Source: Coriaria nepalensis (lineage: Eukaryota > Streptophyta > Magnoliopsida > Cucurbitales > Coriariaceae). Taken from it: 64,000 nt of DNA. Both the position numbers and the translations under genes were made by a program. Below are positions 10,801 to 23,320 of this stretch, piece by piece. The notes below the pieces were generated by a model. The model was not told where the DNA came from. It did not search any database and was given only the letters and a program-made list of their open reading frames with translations. The stretch's first letter is position 1; the number at the start of each line of letters is the position of its first letter. The stretch is taken from contig CP114481.1 in assembly GCA_027186245.1 (NCBI GenBank), positions 30,597,501 through 30,661,500 of the forward strand. The letters run 5' to 3'.

Positions 10801-13775
10801 TAACCTTAAAATCATTTCAATTAGTCATTTCAAGTCAATATCTTATTTCAAAATAATTCGAACGAGCACTATTTTTGCACTACAAATGCAAGTTTTGTGC
10901 ATAACTTGCAAATGATCATTGCAAGGAAAGTGTGCATTCATTTAACCTTAAAATCATTTCAATGTGTCATTTCAAGTCGATATCTTATTTCAAAGCAAGT
11001 CGACCGAATTCTATTTTTGCACTACAAACACAAGTTTTGTGCATAACTTGCAAATGATCAATGCAGGGAAAGTGTGCATTCGTTTAACTTAAAATCATTT
11101 CAATGAGTCATTTCAAGTCAATGACTTATTTCAAAGCAAGTCGAACGAATTCAATTTTTGCACTACAAACACAAGTTTTGTTCATAACATGCAAGTGATC
11201 AATGCAAGGAAAGTGTGCTTTCATTTAACCTTAAAATCATTTCAATGTGTCATTTCAAGTCGATATGTTATTTCAAAGCAAGTCGAACGAATTCTATTTT
11301 TGCACTACAAACGCAAGTTTTGTGCATAACTTGCAAGTGATCAATGCAAGGAAAGTGTGCATTCATTTAACCTTAAAATCATTTCAATTAGTCATTTCAA
11401 GTCAATATCTTATTTCAAAGTAATTCGAACGAGCACTATTTTTGCACTACAAACACAAGTTTTGTGCATAACTTCCAAATGATCATTGCGAGGAAAGTGT
11501 GTATTCGTTTAACTTAAAATCATTTCAATGAGTCATTTCAAGTCAATGACTTATTTCAAAGCAAGTCGAACGAATTCAATTTTTGCAGGACAAACAGAAG
11601 TTTTGTGCATAACTTGCAAATGATCAATGCAAAGAAAGTGTGCATTCGTTTGACTTAAAATCATTTCAATGAGTCATTTCAAATCAATAATTTATTTCAA
11701 AGCAAGTCGAACGGATTCAATTTTTGCACAACAAACACAAGTTTTGTGCATAACTTGCAAATGATCAATGCAAGGAAAGTGTGCATTCGTTTAACCTTAA
11801 AATCATTTCAATGAGTCATTTCAAGTCAATGACTTATTTCAAAGCAAGTCGAACGAATTCAATTTTTGCACTACAAACACAAGTTTTGTGCATAACTTGC
11901 AAATGATCATTGCAAGGAAAGTGTGCATTCATTTAACCTTAAAATCATTTCAATGTGTCATTTCAAGTCGATATCTTATTTCAAAGCAAGTCGAACGAAT
12001 TCTATTTTTGCACTACAAACGCAAGTTTTGTGCATAACTTGCAAGTGATCAATGCAAGGAAAGTGTGCATTCATTTAACCTTAAAATCATTTCAATTAGT
12101 CATTTCAAGTCAATATCTTATTTCAAAATAATTCGAACGAGCACTATTTTTGCACTACAAATGCAAGTTTTGTGCATAACTTGCAAATGATCATTGCAAG
12201 GAAAGTGTGCATTCATTTAACCATAAAATCATTTCAATGTGTCATTTCAAGTCGATATCTTATTTCAAAGCAAGTCGACCGAATTCTATTTTTGCACTAC
12301 AAACACAAGTTTTGTGCATAACTTGCAAATGATCAATGCAGGGAAAGTGTGCATTCGTTTAACTTAAAATCATTTCAATGAGTCATTTCAAGTCAATGAC
12401 TTATTTCAAAGCAAGTCGAACGAATTCAATTTTTTCACTACAAACACAAGTTTTGTGCATAACTTGCAAATGATCATTGCAAGGAAAGTGTGCATTCATT
12501 TAACCTTAAAATCATTTCCATGTGTCATTTCAAGTCGATATCTTATTTCAAAGCAAGTCGAACGAATTCTATTTTTGCACTACAAACGCAAGTTTTGTGC
12601 ATAACTTGCAAGTGATCAATGCAACGAAAGTGTGCATTCATTTAACCTTAAAATCATTTCAATTAGTCATTTCAAGTCAATATCTTATTTCAAAGTAATT
12701 CGAACGAGCACTATTTTTGCACTACAAACACAAGTTTTGTGCATAACTTCCAAATGATCATTGCGAGGAAAGTGTGCATTCGTTTAACTTAAAATCATTT
12801 CAATGAGTCATTTCAAGTCAATGACTTATTTCAAAGCAAGTCGAACGAATTCAATTTTTGCACTACAAACACAAGTTTTGTGCATAACTTGCAAATGATC
12901 AATGCAAGGAAAGTGTGCATCCATTTAACCTTAAAATCATTTCAATGTGTCATTTCAAGTCGATATCTTATTTCAAAGTAATTCGAACGAGCACTATTTT
13001 TGCACTACAAACACAAGTTTTGTGCATAACTTCCAAATGATCATTGCAAGGAAAGTGTGCATTCGTTTAACTTAAAATCATTTCAATGAGTCATTTCAAG
13101 TCAATGACTTATTTCAAAGCAAGTCGAACGAATTCAATTTTTGCACTACAAACACAGGTTTTGTGCATAACTTGCAAATGATCATTGCAAGGAAAGTGTG
13201 CATTCATTTAACCTTAAAATCATTTCAATGTGTCATTTGAAGTCGATATCTTATTTCAAAGCAAGTCGAACGAATTCTATTTTTGCACTACAAACACAAG
13301 TTTTGTTCATAACATGCAAGTGATCAATGCAAGGAAAGTGTGCTTTCATTTAACCTTAAAATCATTTCAATGTGTCATTTCAAGTCGATATGTTATTTCA
13401 AAGCAAGTCGAACGAATTCTATTTTTGCACTACAAACGCAAGTTTTGTGCATAACTTGCAAGTGATCAATGCAAGGAAAGTGTGCATTCATTTAACCTTA
13501 AAATCATTTCAATTAGTCATTTCAAGTCAATATCTTATTTCAAAGTAATTCGAACGAGCACTATTTTTGCACTACAAACACAAGTTTTGTGCATAACTTC
13601 CAAATGATCATTGCAAGGAAGGTGTGCATTCGTTTAACTTAAAATCATTTCAATGAGTCATTTAAAGTCAATGACTTATTTCAAAGCAGGTCGAACGAAT
13701 TCAATTTTTGCACTACAAACACAAGTTTTGTGCATAACTTCCAAATGATCATTGCAAGGAAAGTGTGCATTCGTT
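7880..13775 (+). repeat. Nested HOR complex: 24-mer (3,400 bp), 15-mer (2,125 bp), 9-mer (1,275 bp)
   Basis: About 7,880-10,375 matches 11,280-13,775 at an offset of exactly 3,400 bp, shown by GCGAGGAAAGTGTGTATTCG (8,079 and 11,479) and the GCAGGACAAACAG monomer. Inside this, about 8,240-9,055 also matches 10,365-11,180 at 2,125 bp (GCAGGGAAAG at 8,939 and 11,064). About 9,890-10,215 matches 11,165-11,490 at 1,275 bp (TTCATAACATG at 9,906 and 11,181). The three offsets are additive (2,125 + 1,275 = 3,400), as expected if one internal recombination re-inserted part of the unit. The offsets fall short of 24, 15 and 9 x 142 because some monomers are 141 bp. Confidence 0.88.
8020..8036 (+). repeat. 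EcoRI-negative monomer subtype with GAGCAC and TTCGAA
   Basis: Here the usual CAAGTCGAACGAATTC is replaced by TAATTCGAACGAGCAC. That removes GAATTC and creates the palindrome TTCGAA at 8,024-8,029. The subtype nearly always travels with TCATTTAACC, CAATTAGTC and CAAGTCAATATC in the same monomer, and is usually preceded by CAAGTGATC. It is common from 8 to 26.5 kb and recurs near 34,530, 42,770, 45,170 and 50,410. A derivative with TTCGACCGAGC (for example near 18,791, 19,784 and 20,777) has lost TTCGAA again. Confidence 0.85.
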
Positions 13776-15200
13776 TAACTTAAAATCATTTCAATGAGTC
13801 ATTTCAAGTCAATGACTTATTTCAAAGCAAGTCGAACGAATTCAATTTTTGCACTACCAACACAAGTTTTGTGCATAACTTGCAAATGATCAATGCAAGG
13901 AAAGTGTGCATTCGTTTACCTTAAAATCATTTCAATGAGTCATTTCAAGTCAATGACTTATTTCAAAGCAAGTCGAACGAATTCTATTTTTTCACTACAA
14001 ACACAAGTTTTGTGCATAACTTGCAAATGATCAATGCAAGGAAAGTGTGCATTCGTTTAACCTTAAAATCATTTCAATGAGTCATTTCAAGTCAATGACT
14101 TATTTCAAAGCAAGTCGAACGAATTCAATTTTTGCACTACAAACACAAGTTTTGTGCATAACTTGCAAATGATCATTGCAAGGAAAGTGTGCATTCATTT
14201 AACCTTAAAATCATTTCCATGTGTCATTTCAAGTCGATATCTTATTTCAAAGCAAGTCGAACGAATTCTATTTTTGCACTACAAACGCAAGTTTTGTGCA
14301 TAACTTGCAAGTGATCAATGCAACGAAAGTGTGCATTCATTTAACCTTAAAATCATTTCAATTAGTCATTTCAAGTCAATATCTTATTTCAAAGTAATTC
14401 GAACGAGCACTATTTTTGCACTACAAACACAAGTTTTGTGCATAACTTCCAAATGATCATTGCGAGGAAAGTGTGCATTCGTTTAACTTAAAATCATTTC
14501 AATGAGTCATTTCAAGTCAATGACTTATTTCAAAGCAAGTCGAACGAATTCAATTTTTGCACTACAAACACAAGTTTTGTGCATAACTTGCAAGTGATCA
14601 ATGCAAGGAAAGTGTGCATTCATTTAACCTTAAAATCATTTCAATTAGTCATTTCAAGTCAATATCTTATTTCAAAGTAATTCGAACGAGCACTATTTTT
14701 GCACTACAAACACAAGTTTTGTGCATAACTTCCAAATGATCATTGCAAGGAAGGTGTGCATTCGTTTAACTTAAAATCATTTCAATGAGTCATTTAAAGT
14801 CAATGACTTATTTCAAAGCAGGTCGAACGAATTCAATTTTTGCACTACAAACACAAGTTTTGTGCATAACTTCCAAATGATCATTGCAAGGAAAGTGTGC
14901 ATTCGTTTAACTTAAAATCATTTCAATGAGTCATTTCAAGTCAATGACTTATTTCAAAGCAAGTCGAACGAATTCAATTTTTGCACTACCAACACAAGTT
15001 TTGTGCATAACTTGCAAATGATCAATGCAAGGAAAGTGTGCATTCGTTTACCTTAAAATCATTTCAATGAGTCATTTCAAGTCAATGACTTATTTCAAAG
15101 CAAGTCGAACGAATTCTATTTTTTCACTACAAACACAAGTTTTGTGCATAACTTGCAAATGATCAATGCAAGGAAAGTGTGCATTCGTTTAACCTTAAAA
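13440..15200 (+). repeat. 8-monomer HOR (1,132 bp), about 1.5 copies
   Basis: AAGGTGTGCATTCG recurs with its GGTG at 13,621 and 14,753. The rare one-base deletion TTCGTTTACC recurs at 13,911 and 15,043; both pairs are 1,132 bp apart (8 x 142 minus 4). The shared part runs from about 13,440-14,070 to 14,572-15,200 and includes TTTAAAGTC, GCAGGTCG and CACTACCAAC variants. The left part of the first copy is the tail of the preceding 3,400-bp complex, so the two repeats overlap. Confidence 0.87.
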
Positions 15201-15284
15201 TCATTTCAATGAGTCATTTCAAGTCGATATCTTATTTCAAAGCAAGTCGAACGAATTCTATTTTTGCACTACAAACACAAGTTT

Positions 15285-16990
15285 TGTGCATAACTTGCAA
15301 ATGATCAATGCAAGGAAAGTGTGCATTCGTTTAACCTTAAAATCATTTCAATGAGTCATTTCAAGTCAATAACTTATTTCAAAGCAAGTCGAAGGAATTC
15401 TATTTTTGCACTACAAACACAAGTTTTGTGAATAACTTGCAAATGATCAATGCAAGGAAAGTGTGCATTCGTTTAACTTAAAATCATTTCAATGAGTCAT
15501 TTCAAATCAATAATTTATTTCAAAGCAAGTCGAACGGATTCAATTTTTGCACAACAAACACAAGTTTTGTGCATAACTTGCAAATGATCAATGCAAGGAA
15601 AGTGTGCATTCGTTTAAACTTAAAATCATTTCAATGAGTCATTTCAAGTCAATAACTTATTTCAAAGCAAGTCGAACGAATTCAATTTTTGCACTACAAA
15701 CACAAGTTTTGTGCATAACTTGCAAATGATCAATGCAAGGAAAGTGTGCACTCGTTTAACCTTCAAACCATTTCAATGAGTCATTTCAAGTTAATAACTT
15801 ATTTCAAAGCAACTCGAACGAATTCAATTTTTGCACTACAAATGCAAGTTTTGTGCATAACTTGCAAATGATCAATGCAAGGAAAGTGTGCATTCGTTTA
15901 ACCTTAAAATCATTTCAATGAGTCATTTCAAGTCAATAACTTATTTCAAAGCAAGTCGAAGGAATTCTATTTTTGCACTACAAACACAAGTTTTGTGCAT
16001 AACTTGCAAATGATCAATGCAAGGAAAGTGTGCATTCGTTTAACTTAAAATCATTTCAATGAGTCATTTCAAATCAATAATTTATTTCAAAGCAAGTCGA
16101 ACGGATTCAATTTTTGCACAACAAACACAAGTTTTGTGCATAACTTGCAAATGATCAATGCAAGGAAAGTGTGCATTCGTTTAAACTTAAAATCATTTCA
16201 ATGAGTCATTTCAAGTCAATAACTTATTTCAAAGCAAGTCGAACGAATTCAATTTTTGCACTACAAACACAAGTTTTGTGCATAACTTGCAAATGATCAA
16301 TGCAAGGAAAGTGTGCACTCGTTTAACCTTCAAACCATTTCAATGAGTCATTTCAAGTTAATAACTTATTTCAAAGCAACTCGAACGAATTCAATTTTTG
16401 CACTACAAATGCAAGTTTTGTGCATAACTTGCAAATGATCAATGCAAGGAAAGTGTGCATTCGTTTAACCTTAAAATCATTTCAATGAGTCATTTCAAGT
16501 CAATAACTTATTTCAAAGCAAGTCGAAGGAATTCTATTTTTGCACTACAAACACAAGTTTTGTGCATAACTTGCAAATGATCAATGCAAGGAAAGTGTGC
16601 ATTCGTTTAACTTAAAATCATTTCAATGAGTCATTTCAAATCAATAATTTATTTCAAAGCAAGTCGAACGGATTCAATTTTTGCACAACAAACACAAGTT
16701 TTGTGCATAACTTGCAAATGATCAATGCAAGGAAAGTGTGCATTCGTTTAAACTTAAAATCATTTCAATGAGTCATTTCAAGTCAATAACTTATTTCAAA
16801 GCAAGTCGAACGAATTCAATTTTTGCACTACAAACACAAGTTTTGTGCATAACTTGCAAATGATCAATGCAAGGAAAGTGTGCACTCGTTTAACCTTCAA
16901 ACCATTTCAATGAGTCATTTCAAGTTAATAACTTATTTCAAATCAACTCGAACGAATTCAATTTTTGCACTACAAATGCAAGTTTTGTGC
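15285..16990 (+). repeat. 4-monomer HOR (567 bp), three tandem copies
   Basis: GTCGAAGGAATTC occurs with its GAAGGA at 15,391, 15,958 and 16,525, a constant 567 bp (4 x 142 minus 1). Each unit has, in order, a GAAGGAATTC monomer, a 141-bp monomer with GAACGGATTC and CACAACAAAC, a TTTAAACTTAAAATC monomer, and a GCACTCG monomer with TTCAAACC, CAACTCG and AAATGCAAG. Differences between copies are few, such as TGAATAAC near 15,428 in the first and AAATCAACTCG near 16,940 in the third. This is the most regular HOR in the window. Confidence 0.92.
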
Positions 16991-18284
16991 ATAACTTGCA
17001 AGTGATCAATGCAAGGAAAATGTGCATTCATTTAACCTTAAAATCATTTCAATTAGTCATTTCAAGTCGATATCTTATTTCAAAGCAAGTCGAACGAATT
17101 CTATTTTTGCACTACAAACACAAGTTTTGTGCATAACATGCAAGTGATCAATGCAAGGAAAGTGTGCATTCATTTAACCTTAAAATCATTTCAATGTGTC
17201 ATTTCAAGTCGATATCTTATTTCAAAGCAAGTCGAACGAATTCTATTTTTGCACTACAAACACAAGTTTTGTGCGTAACATGCAAGTGATCAATGCAAGG
17301 AAAGTGTGCATTCAGTTAACCTTAAAATCATTTCAATGTGTCATTTCAAGTCGATATCATATTTCAAAGCAAGTCGAACGAATTCTATTTTTTGCATTAC
17401 AAACGCAAGTTTTGTGCATAACTTGCAAGTGATCAATGCAAGGAAAGTGTGCATTCATTTAACCTTAAAATCATTTCAATTAGTCATTTCAAGTCAATAT
17501 CTTATTTCAAAGTAATTCGACCGAGCACTATTTTTGCACAACAAACAGAAGTTTTGTGCATAACTTGCAAATGATCAATGCAAGGAAAGTGTGCATTCGT
17601 TTAACCTTAAAATCATTTCAATGAGTCATTTCAAGTCAATAACTTATTTCAAAGCAAGTCGAACGAATTCAATTTTTGCACTACAAACACAAGTTTTGTG
17701 CATAACTTGCAAATGATCAATGCAAGGAAAGTGTGCACTCGGTTAACCTTCAAATCATTTCAATGAGTCATTTCAAGTTAATAACTTATTTCAAAGCAAC
17801 TCGAACGAATTCAATTTTTGCACTACAAACGCAAGTTTTGTGCATAACTTGCAAGTGATCAATGCAACGAAAGTGTGCATTCATTTAACCTTAAAATCAT
17901 TTCAATTAGTCATTTCAAGTCAATATCTTATTTCAAAGTAATTCGAACGAGCACTATTTTTGCACTACAAACACAAGTTTTGTGCATAACTTGCAAATGA
18001 TCAATGCCAGGAAAGTGTGCATTCGTTTAACTTAAAATCGTTTCAATGAGTCATTTCAAGTCAATGACTTATTTCAAAGCAAGTTGAACGAATTCTATTT
18101 TTTCACTACAAACACAAGTTTTGTGCATAACTTGCAAATGATCAATGCAAGGAAAGTGTGCATTCGTTTAACCTTAAAATCATTTCAATGAGTCATTTCA
18201 AGTCGATATCTTATTTCAAAGCAAGTCGAACGAATTCTATTTTTGCACTACAAACACAAGTTTTGTGTATAACATGCAAGTGAT
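16991..18284 (+). repeat. Satellite monomers between two HORs, mosaic
   Basis: About nine monomers rich in TCGATATC and CATGCAAGTGATC variants. One monomer near 17,385-17,400 has an extra T and a CATTAC variant (TATTTTTTGCATTAC). A GAGCAC-type monomer with TTCGACCGAGC lies near 17,515, and a GCCAGG monomer near 18,006. The GCCAGG monomer recurs 425 bp later (18,431), a short three-monomer repeat. Nothing but satellite is present. Confidence 0.85.
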
Positions 18285-20865
18285 CAATGCAAGGAAAGTG
18301 TGCATTCATTTAACCTTAAAATCATTTCAATGTGTCATTTCAAGTCGATATCTTATTTCAAAGCAAGTCGAACGAATTCTATTTTTGCACTACAAACACA
18401 AGTTTTGTGCATAACTTGCAAATGATCAATGCCAGGAAAGTGTGCATTCGTTTAACTTAAAATCGTTTCAATGAGTCATTTCAAGTCAATGACTTATTTC
18501 AAAGCAAGTTGAACGAATTCTATTTTTTCACTACAAACACAAGTTTTGTGCATAACTTGCAAATGATCAATGCAAGGAAAGTGTGCATTCGTTTAACCTT
18601 AAAATCATTTCAATGAGTCATTTCAAGTCGATATCTTATTTCAAAGCAAGTCGAACGAATTCTATTTTTGCACTACAAACACAAGTTTTGTGCATAACTT
18701 GCAAGTGATCAATGCAAGGAAAGTGTGCATTCATTTAACCTTAAAATCATTTCAATTAGTCATTTCAAGTCAATATCTTATTTCAAAGTAATTCGACCGA
18801 GCACTATTTTTGCACTACAAACACAAGTTTTGTGCATAACTTCCAAATGATCATTGCAAGGAAAGTGTGCATTCGTTTAACCTTAAAATCATTTCAATGA
18901 GTCATTTCAAGTCCATAACTTATTTCAAAGCAAGTCGAACGAATTCAATTTTTGCACTACAAACACAGGTTTTGTGCATAACTTGCACATGATCAATGCA
19001 AGGAAAGTGTGCACTCGGTTAACCTTCAAATCATTTCAATGAGTCATTTCAAGTTAATAACTTATTTCAAAGCAACTCGAACGAATTCAATTTTTGCACT
19101 ACAAATGCAAGTTTTGTGCATAACTTGCAAGTGATCAATGCAAGGAAAGTGTGCATTCATTTAACCTTAAAATCATTTCAATTAGTCATTTCAAGTCAAT
19201 ATCTTATTTCAAAGTAATTCGAACGAGCACTATTTTTGCACTACAAATGCAAGTTTTGTGCATAACTTGCAAATGATCAATGTAAGGAAAGTGTGCATTC
19301 ATTTAACCTTAAAATCATTTCAATGTGTCATTTCAAGTCGATATCTTATTTCAAAGCAAGTCGAACGAATTCTATTTTTGCACTACAAACACAAGTTTTG
19401 TGCATAACTTGCAAATGATCAATGCCAGGAAAGTGTGCATTCGTTTAACTTAAAATCGTTTCAATGAGTCATTTCAAGTCAATGACTTATTTCAAAGCAA
19501 GTTGAACGAATTCTATTTTTTCACTACAAACACAAGTTTTGTGCATAACTTGCAAATGATCAATGCAAGGAAAGTGTGCATTCGTTTAACCTTAAAATCA
19601 TTTCAATGAGTCATTTCAAGTTGATATCTTATTTCAAAGCAAGTCGAACGAATTCTATTTTTGCACTACAAACACAAGTTTTGTGCATAACTTGCAAGTG
19701 ATCAATGCAAGGAAAGTGTGCATTCATTTAACCTTAAAATCATTTCAATTAGTCATTTCAAGTCAATATCTTATTTCAAAGTAATTCGACCGAGCACTAT
19801 TTTTGCACTACAAACACAAGTTTTGTGCATAACTTCCAAATGATCATTGCAAGGAAAGTGTGCATTCGTTTAACCTTAAAATCATTTCAATGAGTCATTT
19901 CAAGTCCATAACTTATTTCAAAGCAAGTCGAACGAATTCAATTTTTGCACTACAAACACAGGTTTTGTGCATAACTTGCAAATGATCAATGCAAGGAAAG
20001 TGTGCACTCGGTTAACCTTCAAATCATTTCAATGAGTCATTTCAAGTTAATAACTTATTTCAAAGCAACTCGAACGAATTCAATTTTTGCACTACAAATG
20101 CAAGTTTTGTGCATAACTTGCAAGTGATCAATGCAAGGAAAGTGTGCATTCATTTAACCTTAAAATCATTTCAATTAGTCATTTCAAGTCAATATCTTAT
20201 TTCAAAGTAATTCGAACGAGCACTATTTTTGCACTACAAATGCAAGTTTTGTGCATAACTTGCAAATGATCAATGTAAGGAAAGTGTGCATTCATTTAAC
20301 CTTAAAATCATTTCAATGTGTCATTTCAAGTCGATATCTTATTTCAAAGCAAGTCGAACGAATTCTATTTTTGCACTACAAACACAAGTTTTGTGCATAA
20401 CTTGCAAATGATCAATGCCAGGAAAGTGTGCATTCGTTTAACTTAAAATCGTTTCAATGAGTCATTTCAAGTCAATGACTTATTTCAAAGCAAGTTGAAC
20501 GAATTCTATTTTTTCACTACAAACACAAGTTTTGTGCATAACTTGCAAATGATCAATGCAAGGAAAGTGTGCATTCGTTTAACCTTAAAATCATTTCAAT
20601 GAGTCATTTCAAGTCGATATCTTATTTCAAAGCAAGTCGAACGAATTCTATTTTGGCACTACAAACACAAGTTTTGTGCATAACTTGCAAGTGATCAATG
20701 CGAGGAAAGTGTGCATTCATTTAACCTTAAAATCATTTCAATTAGTCATTTCAAGTCAATATCTTATTTCAAAGTAATTCGACCGAGCACTATTTTTGCA
20801 CTACAAACACAAGTTTTGTGCATAACTTCCAAATGATCATTGCAAGGAAAGTGTGCATTCGTTTA
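18285..20865 (+). repeat. 7-monomer HOR (993 bp), about 2.6 copies
   Basis: AATGCCAGGAAAG has its GCCAGG at 18,431, 19,424 and 20,417, and ATTCGACCGAGCAC begins at 18,791, 19,784 and 20,777. All intervals are 993 bp (7 x 142 minus 1). Unit boundaries are about 18,285, 19,278 and 20,271. Matching stops near 20,865, where TTTAACTTAAAATC replaces TTTAACCTTAAAATC. Private changes mark the copies, for example CAAGTTGATATC near 19,618 and CTATTTTGGCAC with GCGAGG near 20,650-20,700. This 7-mer shares no diagnostic variants with the 994-bp 7-mer of zone I and is independent of it. Confidence 0.9.
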
Positions 20866-23320
20866 ACTTAAAATCATTTCAATGAGTCATTTCAAGTCAA
20901 TGACTTATTTCAAAGCAAGTCGAACGAATTCAATTTTTGCACTACAAACACAAGTTTTGTGCATAACTTGCAAGTGATCAATGCAAGGAAAGTGTGCATT
21001 CATTTAACCTTAAAATCATTTCAATTAGTCATTTCAAGTCAATATCTTATTTCAAAGTAATTCGAACGAGCACTATTTTTGCACTACAAATGCAAGTTTT
21101 GTGCATAACTTGCAAATGATCATTGCAAGGAAAGTGTGCATTCATTTAACCTTAAAATCATTTCAATGTGTCATTTCAAGTCGATATCTTATTTCAAAGC
21201 AAGTCGAACGAATTCTATTTTTGCACTACGAACACAAGTTTTGTGCATAACTTGCAAATGATCAATGCAAGGAAAGTGTGCATTCAGTTAACCTTAAAAT
21301 CATTTCAATGTGTCATTTCAAGTCGATATCTTATTTCAAAGCAAGTCGAACGAATTCTATTTTTGCACTACAAACGCAAGTTTTGTGCATAACTTGCAAG
21401 TGATCAATGCAAGGAAAGTGTGCATTCATTTAACCTTAAAATCATTTCAATTAGTCATTTCAAGTCAATATCTTATTTCAAAGTAATTCGACCGAGCACT
21501 ATTTTTGCACTACAAACACAAGTTTTGTGCATAACTTCCAAATGATCATTGCAAGGAAAGTGTGCATTCGTTTAACTTAAAATCATTTCAATGAGTCATT
21601 TCAAGTCAATGACTTATTTCAAAGCAAGTCGAACGAATTCAATTTTTGCACTACAAACACAAGTTTTGTGCATAACTTGCAAATGATCATTGCAAGGAAA
21701 GTGTGCATTCATTTAACCTTAAAATCATTTCAATGTGTCATTTCAAGTCGATATCTTATTTCAAAGCAAGTCGAACGAATTCTATTTTTGCACTACAAAC
21801 ACAAGTTTTGTGCATAACTTGCAAATGATCAATGCCAGGAAAGAGTGCATTCGTTTAACTTAAAATCGTTTCAATGAGTCATTTCAAGTCAATGACTTAT
21901 TTCAAAGCAAGTTGAACGAATTCTATTTTTTCACTACAAACACAAGTTTTGTGCATAACTTGCAAATGATCAATGCAAGGAAAGTGTGCATTCGTTTAAC
22001 CTTAAAATCATTTCAATGAGTCATTTCAAGTCGATATCTTATTTCAAAGCAAGTCGAACGAATTCTATTTTTGCACTACAAACACAAGTTTTGTGCATAA
22101 CATGCAAGTGATCAATGCAAGGAAAGTGTGCATTCATTTAACCTTAAAATCATTTCAATGTGTCATTTCAAGTCGATATCTTATTTCAAAGCAAGTCGAA
22201 CGAATTCTATTTTTGCACTACAAACACAAGTTTTGTGCATAACATGCAAGTGATCAATGCAAGGAAAGTGTGCATTCATTTAACCTTAAAATCATTTCAA
22301 TGTGTCATTTCAAGTCGATATCTTATTTCAAAGCAAGTCGAACGAATTCTATTTTTGCACTACAAACACAAGTTTTGTGCATAACTTGCAAATGGTCAAT
22401 GCAAGGAAAGTGTGCATTCGTTTAACTTAAAATCATTTCAATGAGTCATTTCAAATCAATAATTTATTTCAAAGCAAGTCGAACGGATTCAATTTTTGCA
22501 CAACAAACACAAGTTTTGTGCATAACATGCAAGTGATCAATGCAAGGAAAGTGTGCATTCATTTAACCTTAAAATCATTTCAATGTGTCATTTCAAGTCG
22601 ATATCTTATTTCAAAGCAAGTCGAACGAATTCTATTTTTGCACTACAAACACAAGTTTTGTGCATAACTTGCAAATGGTCAATGCAAGGAAAGTGTGCAT
22701 TCGTTTAACTTAAAATCATTTCAATGAGTCATTTCAAGTCAATAACTTATTTCAAAGCAAGTCGAACGAATTCAATTTTTGCACTACAAACACAGGTTTT
22801 GTGCATAACTTGCAAATGATCAATGCAAGGAAAGTGTGCACTCGGTTAACCTTCAAATCATTTCAATGAGTCATTTCAAGTTAATAACTTATTTCAAAGC
22901 AACTCGAACGAATTCAATTTTTGCACTACAAACGCAAGTTTTGTGCATAACTTGCAAGTGATCAATGCAAGGAAAGTGTGCATTCATTTAACCTTAAAAT
23001 CATTTCAATTAGTCATTTCAAGTCAATATCTTATTTCAAAGTAATTCGAACGAGCACTATTTTTGCACTACAAATGCAAGTTTTGTGCATAACTTGCAAA
23101 TGATCAATGTAAGGAAAGTGTGCATTCATTTAACCTTAAAATCATTTCAATGTGTCATTTCAAGTCGATATCTTATTTCAAAGCAAGTCGAACGAATTCT
23201 ATTTTTGCACTACAAACACAAGTTTTGTGCATAACTTGCAAATGATCAATGCCAGGAAAGTGTGCATTCGTTTAACTTAAAATCGTTTCAATGAGTCATT
23301 TCAAGTCAATGACTTATTTC
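19940..23320 (+). repeat. Dispersed block pair at 2,834 bp (20 monomers)
   Basis: A stretch of about five hundred bases marked by ACACAGGTTTTG (GG at 19,961 and 22,795), GCACTCGGTTAACC, the GAGCAC monomer, AATGTAAGG and GCCAGG recurs at a 2,834-bp offset. The first copy lies in the 993-bp HOR; the second is at about 22,775-23,320 and ends where AGCAAGTTGAACG is replaced by AGCAAGTGGAACG. A piece of the 7-mer therefore reappears downstream, outside the tandem 7-mer. Confidence 0.75.
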
